Positions 1-9,383 are shown, counted from the stretch's first letter. The stretch is 44,223 bases of DNA from an uncultured Lachnospiraceae bacterium (GCA_949840465.1 CATKXE010000021.1:1-44223), one strand, 5' to 3'. The notes: generated by a model not told the origin, from the letters alone. A program made the numbers and translations.

Positions 1-1
1 G

Positions 2-595
2 GATATGGTGCGTCAGGTGGCGGAATGTGTATTTATCCCGTTCACAGTCGGCGGCGGAATCCGGACGGTGGAGGATTTCCGCGCACTGTTAAGGGAAGGC
101 GCGGACAAGATTTCTATCAATTCTTCCGCCATCAACACCCCGCAGCTTGTGCATGATGCGGCGGAGAAGTTCGGAAGCCAGTGCGTGGTGGTCGCCATTG
201 ATGCCAAAAGAAGGGCGGATGGCAGCGGCTGGAATATTTATAAAAACGGAGGCCGTATTGACGTAGGGCTTGACGCCGTGGAATGGGCGAAAAAAGTGGA
301 AAGCTTGGGGGCAGGCGAGATTCTTCTGACCAGCATGGACTGCGACGGAACAAAGGCCGGATACGACCTGGAGCTGACCCGTGCGATTGCGGAGAGTATT
401 TCGATCCCGGTGATCGCGTCCGGCGGCGCAGGGACGAAGAAGCATTTTAAGGACGCGCTGACAGAAGGGAAAGCGGATGCGGCGCTGGCGGCGTCTCTGT
501 TCCACTATAAAGAACTGGAAATCCGGGAAGTGAAGCAGTATCTTCAAAAGGAAGGGATTTCTGTACGGCTGGCAAAAGGGCGGCTATCGAGATAA
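2..595 (+). CDS. hisF: Imidazole glycerol phosphate synthase cyclase subunit HisF (5' partial)
   Basis: This is the C-terminal ~197 residues of HisF, which with HisH converts PRFAR to imidazole glycerol phosphate and AICAR in histidine synthesis (cytoplasmic TIM barrel). The first ~55-60 residues, including the first catalytic Asp, lie outside the window. Visible family marks are the phosphate-binding GGGIRT segment near the left edge, the VAIDAKR strand carrying a catalytic-type Asp, [10 protein letters not shown] with the second conserved Asp, and ASGGAG. The reading frame is open from base 2. The C-terminus runs a few residues past the usual family end after GISVR. Only 14 bases separate it from ung, so the two are probably co-transcribed. 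Identification is firm; only the start is missing. Confidence 0.95.
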   Translation, partial: DMVRQVAECVFIPFTVGGGIRTVEDFRALLREGADKISINSSAINTPQLVHDAAEKFGSQCVVVAIDAKRRADGSGWNIYKNGGRIDVGLDAVEWAKKVESLGAGEILLTSMDCDGTKAGYDLELTRAIAESISIPVIASGGAGTKKHFKDALTEGKADAALAASLFHYKELEIREVKQYLQKEGISVRLAKGRLSR

Positions 596-609
596 AGGAG
601 TAAAGAAAG

Positions 610-1278
610 ATGGCAGGAATCAACGGCGACTGGTATGAGGCGCTAAAAGAGGAATTTAAGAAACCTTATTATAAACAATTATTTCAGACTGTCAATGAGG
701 AATACCACACAAGGCTGATTTTTCCGCCTGCAAAGGATATCTTCAATGCGTTTCACCTGACTCCTCTTAAAGAGGTCAGGGTTGTGATTTTGGGACAAGA
801 TCCTTACCATAATCATGGACAGGCTCATGGGCTGTGTTTTTCTGTACAAAAAGGTGTGGCGGTCCCTCCGTCTTTGGAGAATATCTATCAGGAGCTGCAC
901 GATGATCTGGGCTGCGCCATTCCCAACCATGGATGCCTGACAAAATGGGCCGGGCAGGGGGTATTGATGCTGAATACCGTGCTGACCGTGCGTGCGCATC
1001 AGGCAAACTCCCATCGGGGTATCGGATGGGAAGAGTTTACAGATGCTGCAATTCTGACATTGAATGCGCAGGATCGGCCAATCGTATATATTTTGTGGGG
1101 CTCTCCGGCCCAGAGGAAAGCAAAAATGCTGGACAATCCGAAGCATCTGATATTAAAGGCTCCCCATCCGAGCCCACTGTCTGCTTCCCGGGGCTTTTTT
1201 GGAAGCAGGCCTTTCAGCCAGGCCAATGCATTTTTGGAGAAACAGGGACTAAAGCCTATTGACTGGCAGATTGATTAA
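610..1278 (+). CDS. ung: Uracil-DNA glycosylase, family 1
   Basis: Removes uracil from DNA as the first step of base excision repair. The 222-residue length is normal for the family. The water-activating motif GQDPYH is at residues 62-67 (catalytic Asp64), the GVLMLNTVLTV strand follows at about 117-127, and the DNA-intercalating HPSPLS loop is at 186-191, so all signature motifs are intact. The ATG follows an AAGGAGTAAAGAA ribosome site that overlaps the end of hisF. A strong terminator lies 58 bases downstream, making this the last gene of a hisF-ung transcript. Confidence 0.97.
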   Translation: MAGINGDWYEALKEEFKKPYYKQLFQTVNEEYHTRLIFPPAKDIFNAFHLTPLKEVRVVILGQDPYHNHGQAHGLCFSVQKGVAVPPSLENIYQELHDDLGCAIPNHGCLTKWAGQGVLMLNTVLTVRAHQANSHRGIGWEEFTDAAILTLNAQDRPIVYILWGSPAQRKAKMLDNPKHLILKAPHPSPLSASRGFFGSRPFSQANAFLEKQGLKPIDWQID

Positions 1279-1335
1279 TCGAAAGGCAAGATCCTGTTTT
1301 GTAAGAGTTAAAATTACCAATATGATCTTGAAAAG

Positions 1336-1387
1336 ACGGTTCAAAAGCTGGCTTCAAAGCAGGGGTTTTGAACTGTTTTTTCGTTTT
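1336..1387 (+). terminator. Rho-independent terminator after ung
   Basis: An 11-bp stem pairs ACGGTTCAAAA (1336-1346) with TTTTGAACTGT (1366-1376), with one G-T pair. It is followed by a T-rich tract interrupted once by CG. It separates hisF-ung from the phospholipase-like gene. Confidence 0.85.
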
Positions 1388-1509
1388 TGGTGAATTTACT
1401 TTATCCAATGTTTTATATTTCTTTATATTGTGGTAATATAAATTATAAAAAAGCGCTATATTGCCGTCCCGGTAAGCTGTAAAATACATGCAGGAAAGGA
1501 GTGTATATT

Positions 1510-2331
1510 ATGCCTACAACATATGCACACTATAAATTTGGAAAGGATGTAATGGGCGCGCTGCCAAAACAGTTTCAAAAAACAATAAAAAACGGACGCC
1601 AGTTATTTGACATTGGGGTGCATGGCCCGGATATTTTTTTCTATTATAGAGTGCTGACTCAGAATCATGTCAATATGACCGGGTACGAGCTCCATGATCA
1701 TCCGTCGGATCCGTTTTTTGGGCAGGCGGCAAAAGTGATTGAAAAGGCAGCGGACAAGGAGGCCGCACAGGCTTATATCTATGGATTTATCTGCCATTTT
1801 GCACTGGATAGTGAATGTCATAAATATGTGGAAAAGATGATCCATGTGAGCGGAATCAGCCATTCGGAGATTGAAATGGAATTTGACAGGATGCTTTTGA
1901 CGGAGGATCAGATTGAGCCGGTTTCGTATCTGGCAACAGACCATATCCATCCAACGCTGAAAAATGCGGAGGTGATCGCGCCTTTTTTTGATGTGGTGAC
2001 GCCGGCGGAGGTGAAGAAAGCGCTGTCTTCCATGATTATTTACCATAAGCTTCTGCTTGCGCCGAATCCGGGAAAGAGGAGGCTGCTGTTCGGAGCGATG
2101 AAGCTTGCGGGACAATATAAATCAAAGCACGGAATGGTGATGAGCACAGAGCCGAATCCGGCCTGCCAGGATTATTGCCGCCTGCTTAAAAAGCTGTATC
2201 AGGGGGCGGTGCCTCTGGCGGCAGGCCTGATCATGAAATATCAGAAATTGCTTTCGGACGGGGCGGAACTTCCGTCCAGATTCCATGAGACATTTGGCGC
2301 CGGCGACAGGTGGCAGGATCTGCCGCTTTGA
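1510..2331 (+). CDS. Zinc-dependent phospholipase C family protein
   Basis: A 273-residue protein that resembles the Zn-dependent phospholipase C / S1-P1 nuclease-like family (inferred from motif layout). Metal-ligand-type residues are spaced as expected: YAH near the N-terminus, HGPD around residues 38-41, HDHPSD, then CHFALDSECH and a later HSEIEMEFD. No signal peptide is visible, so it may act in the cytoplasm, unlike secreted B. cereus PLC. Related cytoplasmic proteins are common in clostridia and their substrate is unknown. The ATG at 1510 is preferred over an upstream in-frame GTG at 1501 because GGAG at 1498-1501 lies 8 bases before it. It stands alone after a terminator. Confidence 0.75.
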   Translation: MPTTYAHYKFGKDVMGALPKQFQKTIKNGRQLFDIGVHGPDIFFYYRVLTQNHVNMTGYELHDHPSDPFFGQAAKVIEKAADKEAAQAYIYGFICHFALDSECHKYVEKMIHVSGISHSEIEMEFDRMLLTEDQIEPVSYLATDHIHPTLKNAEVIAPFFDVVTPAEVKKALSSMIIYHKLLLAPNPGKRRLLFGAMKLAGQYKSKHGMVMSTEPNPACQDYCRLLKKLYQGAVPLAAGLIMKYQKLLSDGAELPSRFHETFGAGDRWQDLPL

Positions 2332-2505
2332 ACCGGCGAAGGGCAGTACTCCCGGGAAGGGAATTTTTAGAAACCGTCCGGTTAATCAGACCGTGTAGTG
2401 CAGGAACGAACGATGCGGGCAGGCAATCACTTTCTGTGCAGGCGATGACATTTCAGGCAATCCATTTGCTGAGCAAATCCGTTACAAAAAAGAGGAGGGG
2501 AAACG

Positions 2506-3747
2506 ATGAAATTTAAAATGACCGCGTTAGAGAAAAGATGGGTACTGTACGATGTGGGAAATTCTGCGTTCACAATGCTGGTGGCTACTATTTTTCCGAT
2601 TTATTTTAATTATCTTGCGGAAAATGCCGGGATTTCCGACGTAAATTATCTGGCTTACTGGGGGTACGCGTCTTCTGTCTGTACCTTGCTGGTTGCGCTG
2701 ATGGGACCGACCCTGGGGGCGGTTGCCGATACGAAGGATTTTAAGAAGCGGATTTTCAAGGTAGTCCTTTTTATTGGTGTGGCAGGCTGTATGGTTCTCG
2801 GTTTCCTGTCCTCCTGGATCTGGTTTTTGGGCGTGTTTATTCTGGCAAAGACCGGATATTCCGCCAGCCTTGTGTTCTATGACGCCATGCTGACAGACGT
2901 AACGGAACCAGAGCGGATGGACACGGTTTCTTCGCAGGGGTTTGCGTGGGGATATATCGGAAGCTGTATTCCGTTTTTAGCCAGTTTAGGCGTTGTGCTG
3001 GGAGGCGGTTCTCTTGGGCTGTCCATGCAGTCTTCTATGACGATTGCATTTTTGATCACAGCAGTCTGGTGGCTTTTGTCCGCTGTCCCGCTTCTGATGT
3101 CTTATGAACAGAAATATTTCGTGGAGCAGACGGAACATGTGATACGCAACAGTTTCAGGCGTCTTGGAAAAACGTTTTCGGACATTAAAAAGGAGAAGCA
3201 TATCTTTCTGTTCCTGCTTGCGTTTTTCTTCTATATTGACGGGGTATATACGATTATAGATATGGCCACCGCCTATGGACAGGCTTTGGGGCTTGACAGC
3301 ACAGGACTTCTTCTGGCTCTTTTGCTGACACAGATCGTGGCGTTTCCATCGGTTCTTATTCTGAACCGGATCGCAAAAAATACGGGGCCTACAAAAGTCC
3401 TCACCGTCTGTATCGTGGCCTACCTGTTTATTTCGCTGTATGCCTTTGGGCTGGATACACAGATAGAATTTTGGATACTGGCGGTAATGGTGGGGCTGTT
3501 TCAGGGGACGGTGCAGGCTTTGTCGCGTTCTTACTTTGGAAAGATTATTCCCGTGGAAAAATCAGGGGAATATTTTGGCCTCTATGATATCTGCGGAAAG
3601 GGCGCTGCAGTCCTTGGAACCACGCTTGTGTCGATCACCACCCAGATGACCGGAAGGATGAATGTGGGGGTCAGTGCGATTTCGGTTTTGTTTGTGATCG
3701 GTCTTTTGCTGTTCCGCAAGGCCGTGAAACTGAATGAGGAACAGTGA
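2506..3747 (+). CDS. MFS transporter, UMF1/Atg22-like
   Basis: A 413-residue polytopic membrane protein of the major facilitator superfamily. The N-terminus (EKRWVLYDVGNSAFTMLVAT) has the typical YDxGNSAF signature of the UMF1/Atg22-like group. About 12 hydrophobic segments are visible, with charged loops after the second segment (VADTKDFKKR) and in the middle (about residues 205-235). Substrates of bacterial UMF1 members are mostly unknown; amino-acid efflux is a guess from the yeast relative. A strong AGAGGAGGGG ribosome site precedes the ATG. A hairpin without a good T-tract follows the stop. Confidence 0.85.
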   Translation: MKFKMTALEKRWVLYDVGNSAFTMLVATIFPIYFNYLAENAGISDVNYLAYWGYASSVCTLLVALMGPTLGAVADTKDFKKRIFKVVLFIGVAGCMVLGFLSSWIWFLGVFILAKTGYSASLVFYDAMLTDVTEPERMDTVSSQGFAWGYIGSCIPFLASLGVVLGGGSLGLSMQSSMTIAFLITAVWWLLSAVPLLMSYEQKYFVEQTEHVIRNSFRRLGKTFSDIKKEKHIFLFLLAFFFYIDGVYTIIDMATAYGQALGLDSTGLLLALLLTQIVAFPSVLILNRIAKNTGPTKVLTVCIVAYLFISLYAFGLDTQIEFWILAVMVGLFQGTVQALSRSYFGKIIPVEKSGEYFGLYDICGKGAAVLGTTLVSITTQMTGRMNVGVSAISVLFVIGLLLFRKAVKLNEEQ

Positions 3748-3766
3748 GAGTCTGCCTCTCAATGAC

Positions 3767-3794
3767 GCTGCGGGGCATGGGAACGCCCTGCAGC
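3767..3794 (+). terminator. Probable terminator hairpin after the UMF1-type transporter
   Basis: A 10-bp GC-rich stem pairs GCTGCGGGGC with GCCCTGCAGC around an 8-base loop. The following bases (CGGATATTTTA) are only moderately T-rich, so termination efficiency is uncertain. Confidence 0.5.
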
Positions 3795-3869
3795 CGGATA
3801 TTTTATAGGTGGATGAGATTGATCCATAGGAAGGGAAAGATAAAAAAATTATGAATTTATGATTTTTAC

Positions 3870-3898
3870 TTGACGGATACTCATTTTTTTTTTAAAAT
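3870..3898 (+). promoter_or_regulatory. Promoter for ssrA
   Basis: TTGACG at 3870-3875 and TAAAAT at 3893-3898 are separated by exactly 17 bases. The predicted start is near 3905, about 28 bases before the mature tmRNA 5' end. That fits a precursor trimmed by RNase P. Confidence 0.75.
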
Positions 3899-3932
3899 AA
3901 CCACATGGCATAAAAAATGCCGGTGACTCTTT

Positions 3933-4274
3933 GGGCTTGTACTGGTTTCGACAGGGATCTTGAAGATGGAGAAGCTATCCGCAGGCAGATGCGTTAAATC
4001 GCACATTTAAAATTAAACGCTAACGATAATTTCGAATTAGCTGCAGCCTAATTGCTGCATGTTAGCCTCAGGGCACCCGTACCTTGGGAATCTGGCATCA
4101 ATTATGCGGGAAACGATATTGGCAAAGCTTTGAGCCAGTAGGCGTATTATGAAGCTACTGAAACCGTAAGGGTGTTCGTTCCCGTGCGGCAGAGGGAATG
4201 AAAAAGAACGGACTATGATAGTAGAAGTACATGGGATGGGTTTTTGGACGCGGGTTCGACTCCCGCCAGGTCCA
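3933..4274 (+). ncRNA. ssrA: Transfer-messenger RNA (tmRNA)
   Basis: The 5' strand GGGCTTG (3933-3939) pairs with CAGGTCC (4267-4273) to form a tRNA-like acceptor stem, with discriminator A at 4274. The 5' end continues with the conserved ACTGGTTTCGAC, and the 3' end carries the T-arm GCGGGTTCGACTCCCGC. The internal reading frame at 4019-4051 encodes the proposed tag A-NDNFELAAA followed by TAA, ending in the Ala-rich degron recognised by ClpXP-type proteases. The CCA end is not encoded. Its role is to rescue stalled ribosomes together with SmpB, which is not in this window. Boundaries are inferred from stem pairing. Confidence 0.95.
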
Positions 4275-4368
4275 TTTCTATGAAGCGGCGGGCTGCACAA
4301 GGGGGGTGTCCTTCGCAGCCGCTTTGGATTGAGATGCCCGTTGCTTCGCGGGAATAAACAACAGATAT

Positions 4369-4442
4369 GGAAACATAGCTCAGCTGGGATGAGCGTTCGC
4401 CTCACACGCGAGAGGTCATGGGTTCGAGCCCCATTGTTTCCA
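4369..4442 (+). tRNA. tRNA-Val (CAC)
   Basis: A 74-nt cloverleaf. The acceptor arms GGAAACA and TGTTTCC pair perfectly, with discriminator A at 4442. The anticodon loop CTCACAC (4401-4407) gives anticodon CAC, decoding GUG valine codons. The T-arm is ATGGGTTCGAGCCCCAT. CCA is not encoded. It lies 95 bases after tmRNA and is followed by a strong terminator. Confidence 0.95.
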
Positions 4443-4450
4443 CGCAAAAG

Positions 4451-4485
4451 GCTTGATTTCGGAAGTGCCGGAATCAGGCTTTTTT
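4451..4485 (+). terminator. Rho-independent terminator after tRNA-Val
   Basis: A 12-bp stem (GCTTGATTTCGG with CCGGAATCAGGC, two wobble pairs) around the loop AAGTG is followed by six T residues. It probably ends a shared ssrA-tRNA transcript. Confidence 0.88.
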
Positions 4486-4650
4486 GTTCTATACAGGAAA
4501 CTTCTCCGAATTTTCCTGGAGAACAAAAACCCTCCGGGGGAGGCGCACTACGCGTACAAGGAAAATGGCTGCCTGCGCAGCCGCGCTTCGATGCGGAAAA
4601 TGCAATGACTGCATTTTATTTTCTTTTTATAAAAGAACAGAAATACAGGA

Positions 4651-4679
4651 TTGTCTTAGCATTTCATAGAGGGTATAAT
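4651..4679 (+). promoter_or_regulatory. Promoter for the ABC transporter operon
   Basis: TTGTCT (4651-4656) and TATAAT (4674-4679) have a 17-base spacer. The expected start is near 4686, giving a leader of about 60 bases before the ATPase gene. Confidence 0.75.
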
Positions 4680-4745
4680 GACTATAAATGTAAAAGAATG
4701 AGATGAATGGGTTTGCAGGGGAGTCAAAGCGAGAGGAAGAGACAG

Positions 4746-5450
4746 ATGGAAGATTTCGTGCAGTTGCAGAATATAACAAAAGTATATAAGATGGGTGAAG
4801 TGGAGATTCGGGCTGTGGATGGGATTGATTTTTCGATCCGGAAAGGGGAATTTGTGGTAATCGTGGGACCCAGCGGCGCAGGGAAGACCACGGTTCTCAA
4901 TATCCTGGGCGGGATGGACACCGCTACGACGGGAAAAATTACCGTGGACGGGGAGGACATTACCGGGTATAATGAACGGCAGTTAACAGGATACCGGAGG
5001 AACGACATCGGTTTTGTGTTCCAGTTTTATAATCTGGTGCCCAATCTGACCGCAAAAGAAAATGTGGAGCTTGCATTGCAGATCTGTAAGGATCCGCTGG
5101 ACGCGAAGACCGTTCTTGAGGATGTCGGGCTGGGAGACCGTCTGGATAATTTTCCGGCGCAGCTCTCCGGCGGAGAGCAGCAAAGAGTTTCTATTGCGCG
5201 CGCGCTGGCAAAGAATCCGAAGCTTTTGCTGTGTGATGAACCTACCGGAGCCCTGGACTACAATACAGGGAAGGCCATCCTGAAGCTTTTGCAGGATATG
5301 TGCAGGGAAAAGGGAATGACGGTGATCGTCATTACGCATAACTCTGCCCTGGCGCCCATGGCGGACCGTCTGATCAAGATTAAAAACGGAAAGGTTTCCA
5401 GTATGGAGATCAATACCTGCCCTTTGTCCATTGATCTGATTGAATGGTAA
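4746..5450 (+). CDS. ABC transporter ATP-binding protein, LolD/MacB type
   Basis: A 234-residue ATPase that would energise the FtsX-type permease encoded next. All nucleotide-binding motifs are present: Walker [10 protein letters not shown] near residues 40-48, Q-loop FQFYNL, signature LSGGEQQR, Walker [13 protein letters not shown], and H-loop VITHN. The ATG at 4746 is chosen over an in-frame ATG at 4707 because GAGAGG at 4731-4736 sits 9 bases upstream, whereas 4707 has no ribosome site. ATPases of this class (with mechanotransmission permeases) serve lipoprotein extrusion, antimicrobial peptide resistance or cell-wall hydrolase control. The linked two-component system downstream hints at an envelope stress or peptide-sensing module, but the substrate is unknown. 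Confidence 0.93.
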   Translation: MEDFVQLQNITKVYKMGEVEIRAVDGIDFSIRKGEFVVIVGPSGAGKTTVLNILGGMDTATTGKITVDGEDITGYNERQLTGYRRNDIGFVFQFYNLVPNLTAKENVELALQICKDPLDAKTVLEDVGLGDRLDNFPAQLSGGEQQRVSIARALAKNPKLLLCDEPTGALDYNTGKAILKLLQDMCREKGMTVIVITHNSALAPMADRLIKIKNGKVSSMEINTCPLSIDLIEW

Positions 5451-5537
5451 CGGGGGGTATCTGGCAGTTATTTCGGAAGAAAAGCGGATTTTCAGGCAGA
5501 TATGCAGATAAATTAAAAAAGGTGGCAGATTTTACAT

Positions 5538-8500
5538 ATGAATAAAAAAGCATTGAGAAAAGACTTTTTTATGGAAATTCGAACAAGTCTTGGACGCTTC
5601 CTGTCCATATTTTTCATTGTGGCGATCGGAGTGGCATTTTTTTCAGGGATCCGTGCCACGGAGCCGGATATGCGCTATTCCGGCGATGAATATTTTGACG
5701 AAAAAAATCTCATGGATATTCAGGTGATCAGCACCCTTGGGCTGACGGATGACGACATTCAGGCGCTGGAAGCCCTGGACGGCGTAGAAAAGGTGGAATA
5801 TGGGTATTCTGTAGATGCCTTATGTATGGCAAATGACAGCCAGCAGGCCGTGCACATCCTGTCGATTCTTCCCACGATGAATGCGCTGACGGTGGAAGAA
5901 GGCCGGCTTCCCCAAAAAGCAGATGAATGCGTGATGGATGTGGACTATCTGGGCGTCAGCGGATATGAGATCGGGGACGAGATCACATTTACATCAGGAA
6001 CAGAGGATGAGATTACGGATACCCTGGCTGAGGATACATATACGATTGTGGGCGCTGTCAGCAGTCCCTGCTATATTGCGTTCCATCGGGGAAGTACAAC
6101 CATCGGCACCGGAAGTATCGCCGCGTTTGTCTGCGTGCCCGGGGAAAGTTTTGATATGGACGTGTATACGGAACTGTATCTGTCCGTGGAAGGCGCGGCG
6201 GAACTGACTGAGTTTACGGATGCGTATACGGAGCGGATAGAGGAAGTGAAAGAAAATGTGGAGGGAATCCGCAAAAAAAGGGAAGACGCACGGTATCAGG
6301 ATATCATCGACGAGGCAAATGAAGAACTGGATGATGCAAGGCAGGAACTGGAAGACGCAAAGAAAAAAGCCCAGAAGGAACTAAAAGACGCTGAGAAGAA
6401 GATCAGGGACGGCCAGGCGAAATGGGATGACGGAAAAGCCCGGTTGGATGATTCTGCCGTGCAGCTGGAAAACTCCCGTGCCCGGCTGATCTCAGGCCAG
6501 GGGGAGTTAGACCGCAACAGTGCGGAACTGGAACGGCAGAATGGGCTGCTTAATGAGAAGATAGCGGAGCTGAACGGGCATGCGGAAGAATACAACAGGC
6601 AGCTGGGGGAATTTAACCGCCGGTCAGCGGAGTATGATGAGAGTCTGGCTGAGTTCAATCGAGGGGTGAATGAATACAATCAGCGTCTGGCAGAGTATAA
6701 CGAGCAGTTAGAGGCGTTTCGTCAGCAGAAAGAACAATACTATGAAAAAAAGAATGAGTATGACCAGCAAAGCGAACTGTTTTCACAGCAAAAACAGGCG
6801 TATGTCCAGAATAAACAGGAATTAGACAATAACCTGGCTTCTGTTGACAGCGGGATTGCCCGGTTAGAGGCACAAGCGCAAGTTGTTGAAGCAGAGATTC
6901 AAAGGGTAGAGGGAGCGATGGCAGCCTTGGATCCCAATAATCCGGATGATCAGGAATCTCTGAATCAACTCAATGCTGAATTGGGTGGATTACAGGATAC
7001 CCAGACCGGTATTCGTACTCAGCAAAATGACCTCAATGCGAAAAAAGCCCAGATTGCAGCCGGCTTGAAGGAACTGGAGGCTGCCAAAACGCAGTTGGAG
7101 GAAGGGGAAGCCCAATTAGAATCGGGCCGGGTGCAGCTGGAAAACGCCTGGGAGCAGATAGAAGCAGCACAGGCCCAGTTTGACGCGGCCCGGATACAGC
7201 TGGAAGAGGGCCGGGCAGAACTGGAGTCGGGCCGGGCGCAGCTAATGGATGGTAAGGCCCAGCTTGACAGCGGCAGAACCCAGTTGAATAATGCGAAAGC
7301 CCAGTTGGATGACGGGCAGGCTCAGCTTGAGAATGCAAAAAACCAGATCCAGTCCGGCAGGAACCAGCTCGCCGGCGGACAGGCGCAGATCAATGACGGC
7401 TGGTATCAGCTCCGGCAGGGGGAAAGCCAGCTTTCAGACGCACAAAAGGAGCTGACGGACAAGAAGAGGGAGCTGACGGACGCCGAGGCGGAATATGAGA
7501 AAGCAAAGGCAGAAGCAGAGGAAAAAATTGCAGACGGAGAAAAAGAACTTCGGGACGCAGAGGATGAGATCAGCAAGATCGAACATGCAAAATGGTATAT
7601 CAATGACCGGAGCGACCTGACGGAGCATGCCGGGTATGGGGAAAATGCAGACCGTATGCGGGCCATCGGGCAGGTATTCCCGGTATTATTCTTTTTGGTA
7701 GCGGCTTTGATCAGCCTGACTACCATGACCCGTATGGTGGAAGAGCAGAGGATCCAGATCGGGACGTTGAAGGCGCTGGGATATGACCGGCATTCCATTG
7801 CGGCAAAATATCTTGGGTACGCCTGTCTTGCAACGGTGCTGGGCTGTGTGGCGGGCGTGCTGTTTGGGGAAAAAGTATTCCCGTATATTATTATTGTTGC
7901 CTATGGGATCATGTATGAGCATATCCCCAATGTAGTGACGCCATATAATCTATATTATGCCCTGACCGCGTCGGCTGCGGCTCTGGCATGTACTTTATTG
8001 GCTACGATATTTTCCTGTTACCGGGAATTGCGGGAGCAGGCGGCGGAGCTTATGCGCCCGCCGACTCCGAAGCAGGGAAAAAGAGTTCTGCTGGAGCGGG
8101 TTACGTTTATCTGGAACAGGCTGAATTTTACATGGAAAGCTACGATTCGGAATCTGGTTCGCTACAAAAAACGATTTTTCATGACGATTTTCGGAATCGG
8201 AGGCTGCATGGCCTTGCTGCTGGTCGGATTTGGGCTGAAAGACTCTATTTTCGATATCGGCCTGCTGCAGTATCATGAACTGCAGATCTATGACGGGGAT
8301 ATCATTTTAAATGAGGACGCGTCGGATGAAGAGAAGGCTTCGGCCTATGAGAAGCTTGACGGGGATTCGCGTGTGGAAAAGACAGAGGTGAATCTGTTAA
8401 AGCAGGTCACCATCGGCCACGGAAAGAAAAAGAAGGATGTATATCTGAATGTTCCGGCAGATGTGGAACATTTCCCGGAATTTGTCATCCACAGGGACAG

Positions 8501-9266
8501 GGTCACACAGGAAGCATATACATTGGATGACGACGGCGTGATCCTGACGGAAAAGATGGCAAAGCAGCTGGAAGTGGGCGCAGGCGATACCATTTTTATC
8601 AAAGATGACGTAAAAGGGGAGATGGAAGTCAGGATTTCCGCTGTCTGTGAAAATTATATGCAGCATTATCTGTATATGACGCCTTCCCTTTATCAGGAAG
8701 CATATGGAAAGACTCCCGATTATAACTCGATTTATTTTATCATGAAGGAGGGAAAAGAAAGGGAATCGGAGGATGTAGGTGAAGAGGTGCTGAAAGAAAA
8801 AGGAGCGCTCAGCGCCAGCTATACAAAAGACATTGAGGCGCAGCTTAATGATATGCTCGTCAGCCTGAATATTGTTATGGTCGTGCTGGTGATCTCAGCC
8901 GGGATGCTGGCGTTCGTGGTGCTGTATAACCTGAACAATATTAATATCACAGAGAGGAAACGGGAGCTTGCGACCTTGAAGGTCTTAGGGTTCTATCCGG
9001 GAGAAGTGGCCCAGTATGTATACCGGGAAAATATCATCCTGACGGTACTGGGCGCGCTGGCGGGAATCGTACTGGGTAAATTCCTCCACCAGTTCGTCAT
9101 CGTTACGGTGGAGATCGACTCGGCGATGTTCGGCCGGAATATCGATTTTAGCAGCTTTGTATATGGTTTTTTAATCACCGTGGGATTCTCTGCATTTGTA
9201 AACGGGGTGATGTACTTTAAGCTGAAGAAGATCGATATGGTGGAATCGCTCAAGAGCGTGGAATAG
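5538..9266 (+). CDS. Giant FtsX-type ABC permease with a long extracytoplasmic coiled coil
   Basis: A 1242-residue membrane protein. The first membrane segment spans about residues 18-37. An extracytoplasmic region follows, with a predicted coiled coil from about residue 250 to 680. Three membrane segments lie near 711-731, 757-777 and 804-826, one near 880-900, a second extracytoplasmic domain follows, and three more lie near 1109-1130, 1164-1183 and 1206-1226. This is the duplicated FtsX/MacB permease layout, with TLKALGY and TLKVLGF coupling-helix-like sequences after two of the segments. Within the coil, about residues 515-640 have a seven-residue periodic pattern of the form AQLxxGx. Its ATPase partner is encoded 87 bases upstream. 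A mechanotransmission role is family inference; the substrate is unknown. Confidence 0.88.
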   Translation: MNKKALRKDFFMEIRTSLGRFLSIFFIVAIGVAFFSGIRATEPDMRYSGDEYFDEKNLMDIQVISTLGLTDDDIQALEALDGVEKVEYGYSVDALCMANDSQQAVHILSILPTMNALTVEEGRLPQKADECVMDVDYLGVSGYEIGDEITFTSGTEDEITDTLAEDTYTIVGAVSSPCYIAFHRGSTTIGTGSIAAFVCVPGESFDMDVYTELYLSVEGAAELTEFTDAYTERIEEVKENVEGIRKKREDARYQDIIDEANEELDDARQELEDAKKKAQKELKDAEKKIRDGQAKWDDGKARLDDSAVQLENSRARLISGQGELDRNSAELERQNGLLNEKIAELNGHAEEYNRQLGEFNRRSAEYDESLAEFNRGVNEYNQRLAEYNEQLEAFRQQKEQYYEKKNEYDQQSELFSQQKQAYVQNKQELDNNLASVDSGIARLEAQAQVVEAEIQRVEGAMAALDPNNPDDQESLNQLNAELGGLQDTQTGIRTQQNDLNAKKAQIAAGLKELEAAKTQLEEGEAQLESGRVQLENAWEQIEAAQAQFDAARIQLEEGRAELESGRAQLMDGKAQLDSGRTQLNNAKAQLDDGQAQLENAKNQIQSGRNQLAGGQAQINDGWYQLRQGESQLSDAQKELTDKKRELTDAEAEYEKAKAEAEEKIADGEKELRDAEDEISKIEHAKWYINDRSDLTEHAGYGENADRMRAIGQVFPVLFFLVAALISLTTMTRMVEEQRIQIGTLKALGYDRHSIAAKYLGYACLATVLGCVAGVLFGEKVFPYIIIVAYGIMYEHIPNVVTPYNLYYALTASAAALACTLLATIFSCYRELREQAAELMRPPTPKQGKRVLLERVTFIWNRLNFTWKATIRNLVRYKKRFFMTIFGIGGCMALLLVGFGLKDSIFDIGLLQYHELQIYDGDIILNEDASDEEKASAYEKLDGDSRVEKTEVNLLKQVTIGHGKKKKDVYLNVPADVEHFPEFVIHRDRVTQEAYTLDDDGVILTEKMAKQLEVGAGDTIFIKDDVKGEMEVRISAVCENYMQHYLYMTPSLYQEAYGKTPDYNSIYFIMKEGKERESEDVGEEVLKEKGALSASYTKDIEAQLNDMLVSLNIVMVVLVISAGMLAFVVLYNLNNINITERKRELATLKVLGFYPGEVAQYVYRENIILTVLGALAGIVLGKFLHQFVIVTVEIDSAMFGRNIDFSSFVYGFLITVGFSAFVNGVMYFKLKKIDMVESLKSVE

Positions 9267-9272
9267 CCGCAA

Positions 9273-9383
9273 ACCGAAAGACAAAGCTTCATAAGCGGAA
9301 TGGCTGTCAACTGAAAGACAAAGCCCCATAAGCGGAATGGCTGTCAACTGAAAGACAAAGCCTCATAAGCGGAATCGTTGTGA
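9273..9383 (+). repeat. Three tandem 37-bp direct repeats
   Basis: Units at 9273-9309, 9310-9346 and 9347-9383 abut exactly. Units 1 and 2 differ at 2 positions; unit 3 diverges in its last bases. Each contains GAAAGACAAAGC and CATAAGCGGAAT. Across the unit junctions the motif TGTC-N8-GACA forms a small inverted repeat (twice). The array starts 6 bases after the permease stop and ends 77 bases before the response regulator start. Confidence 0.9.

Noticed and set aside
1287..1330. CAAGATC/GATCTTG inverted repeat after ung
   Set aside because: Seven bp with a 30-base loop just before a clear terminator; too weak to name as a regulatory element.
4275..4368. Hairpins between tmRNA and tRNA-Val as a separate terminator
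   Set aside because: The AAGCGGC/GCCGCTT stem has no T-run, so a shared transcript ending at 4485 is simpler.
4329..4706. Open frame of 125 codons covering tRNA-Val and its terminator
   Set aside because: It reads through a complete tRNA and a terminator, has no ribosome site, and ends inside the ABC promoter region.
7080..7430. Repeating DNA pattern resembling a repeat array
   Set aside because: It is the codon-level trace of the heptad protein repeat in the permease, without constant spacers, so not a CRISPR or non-coding array.
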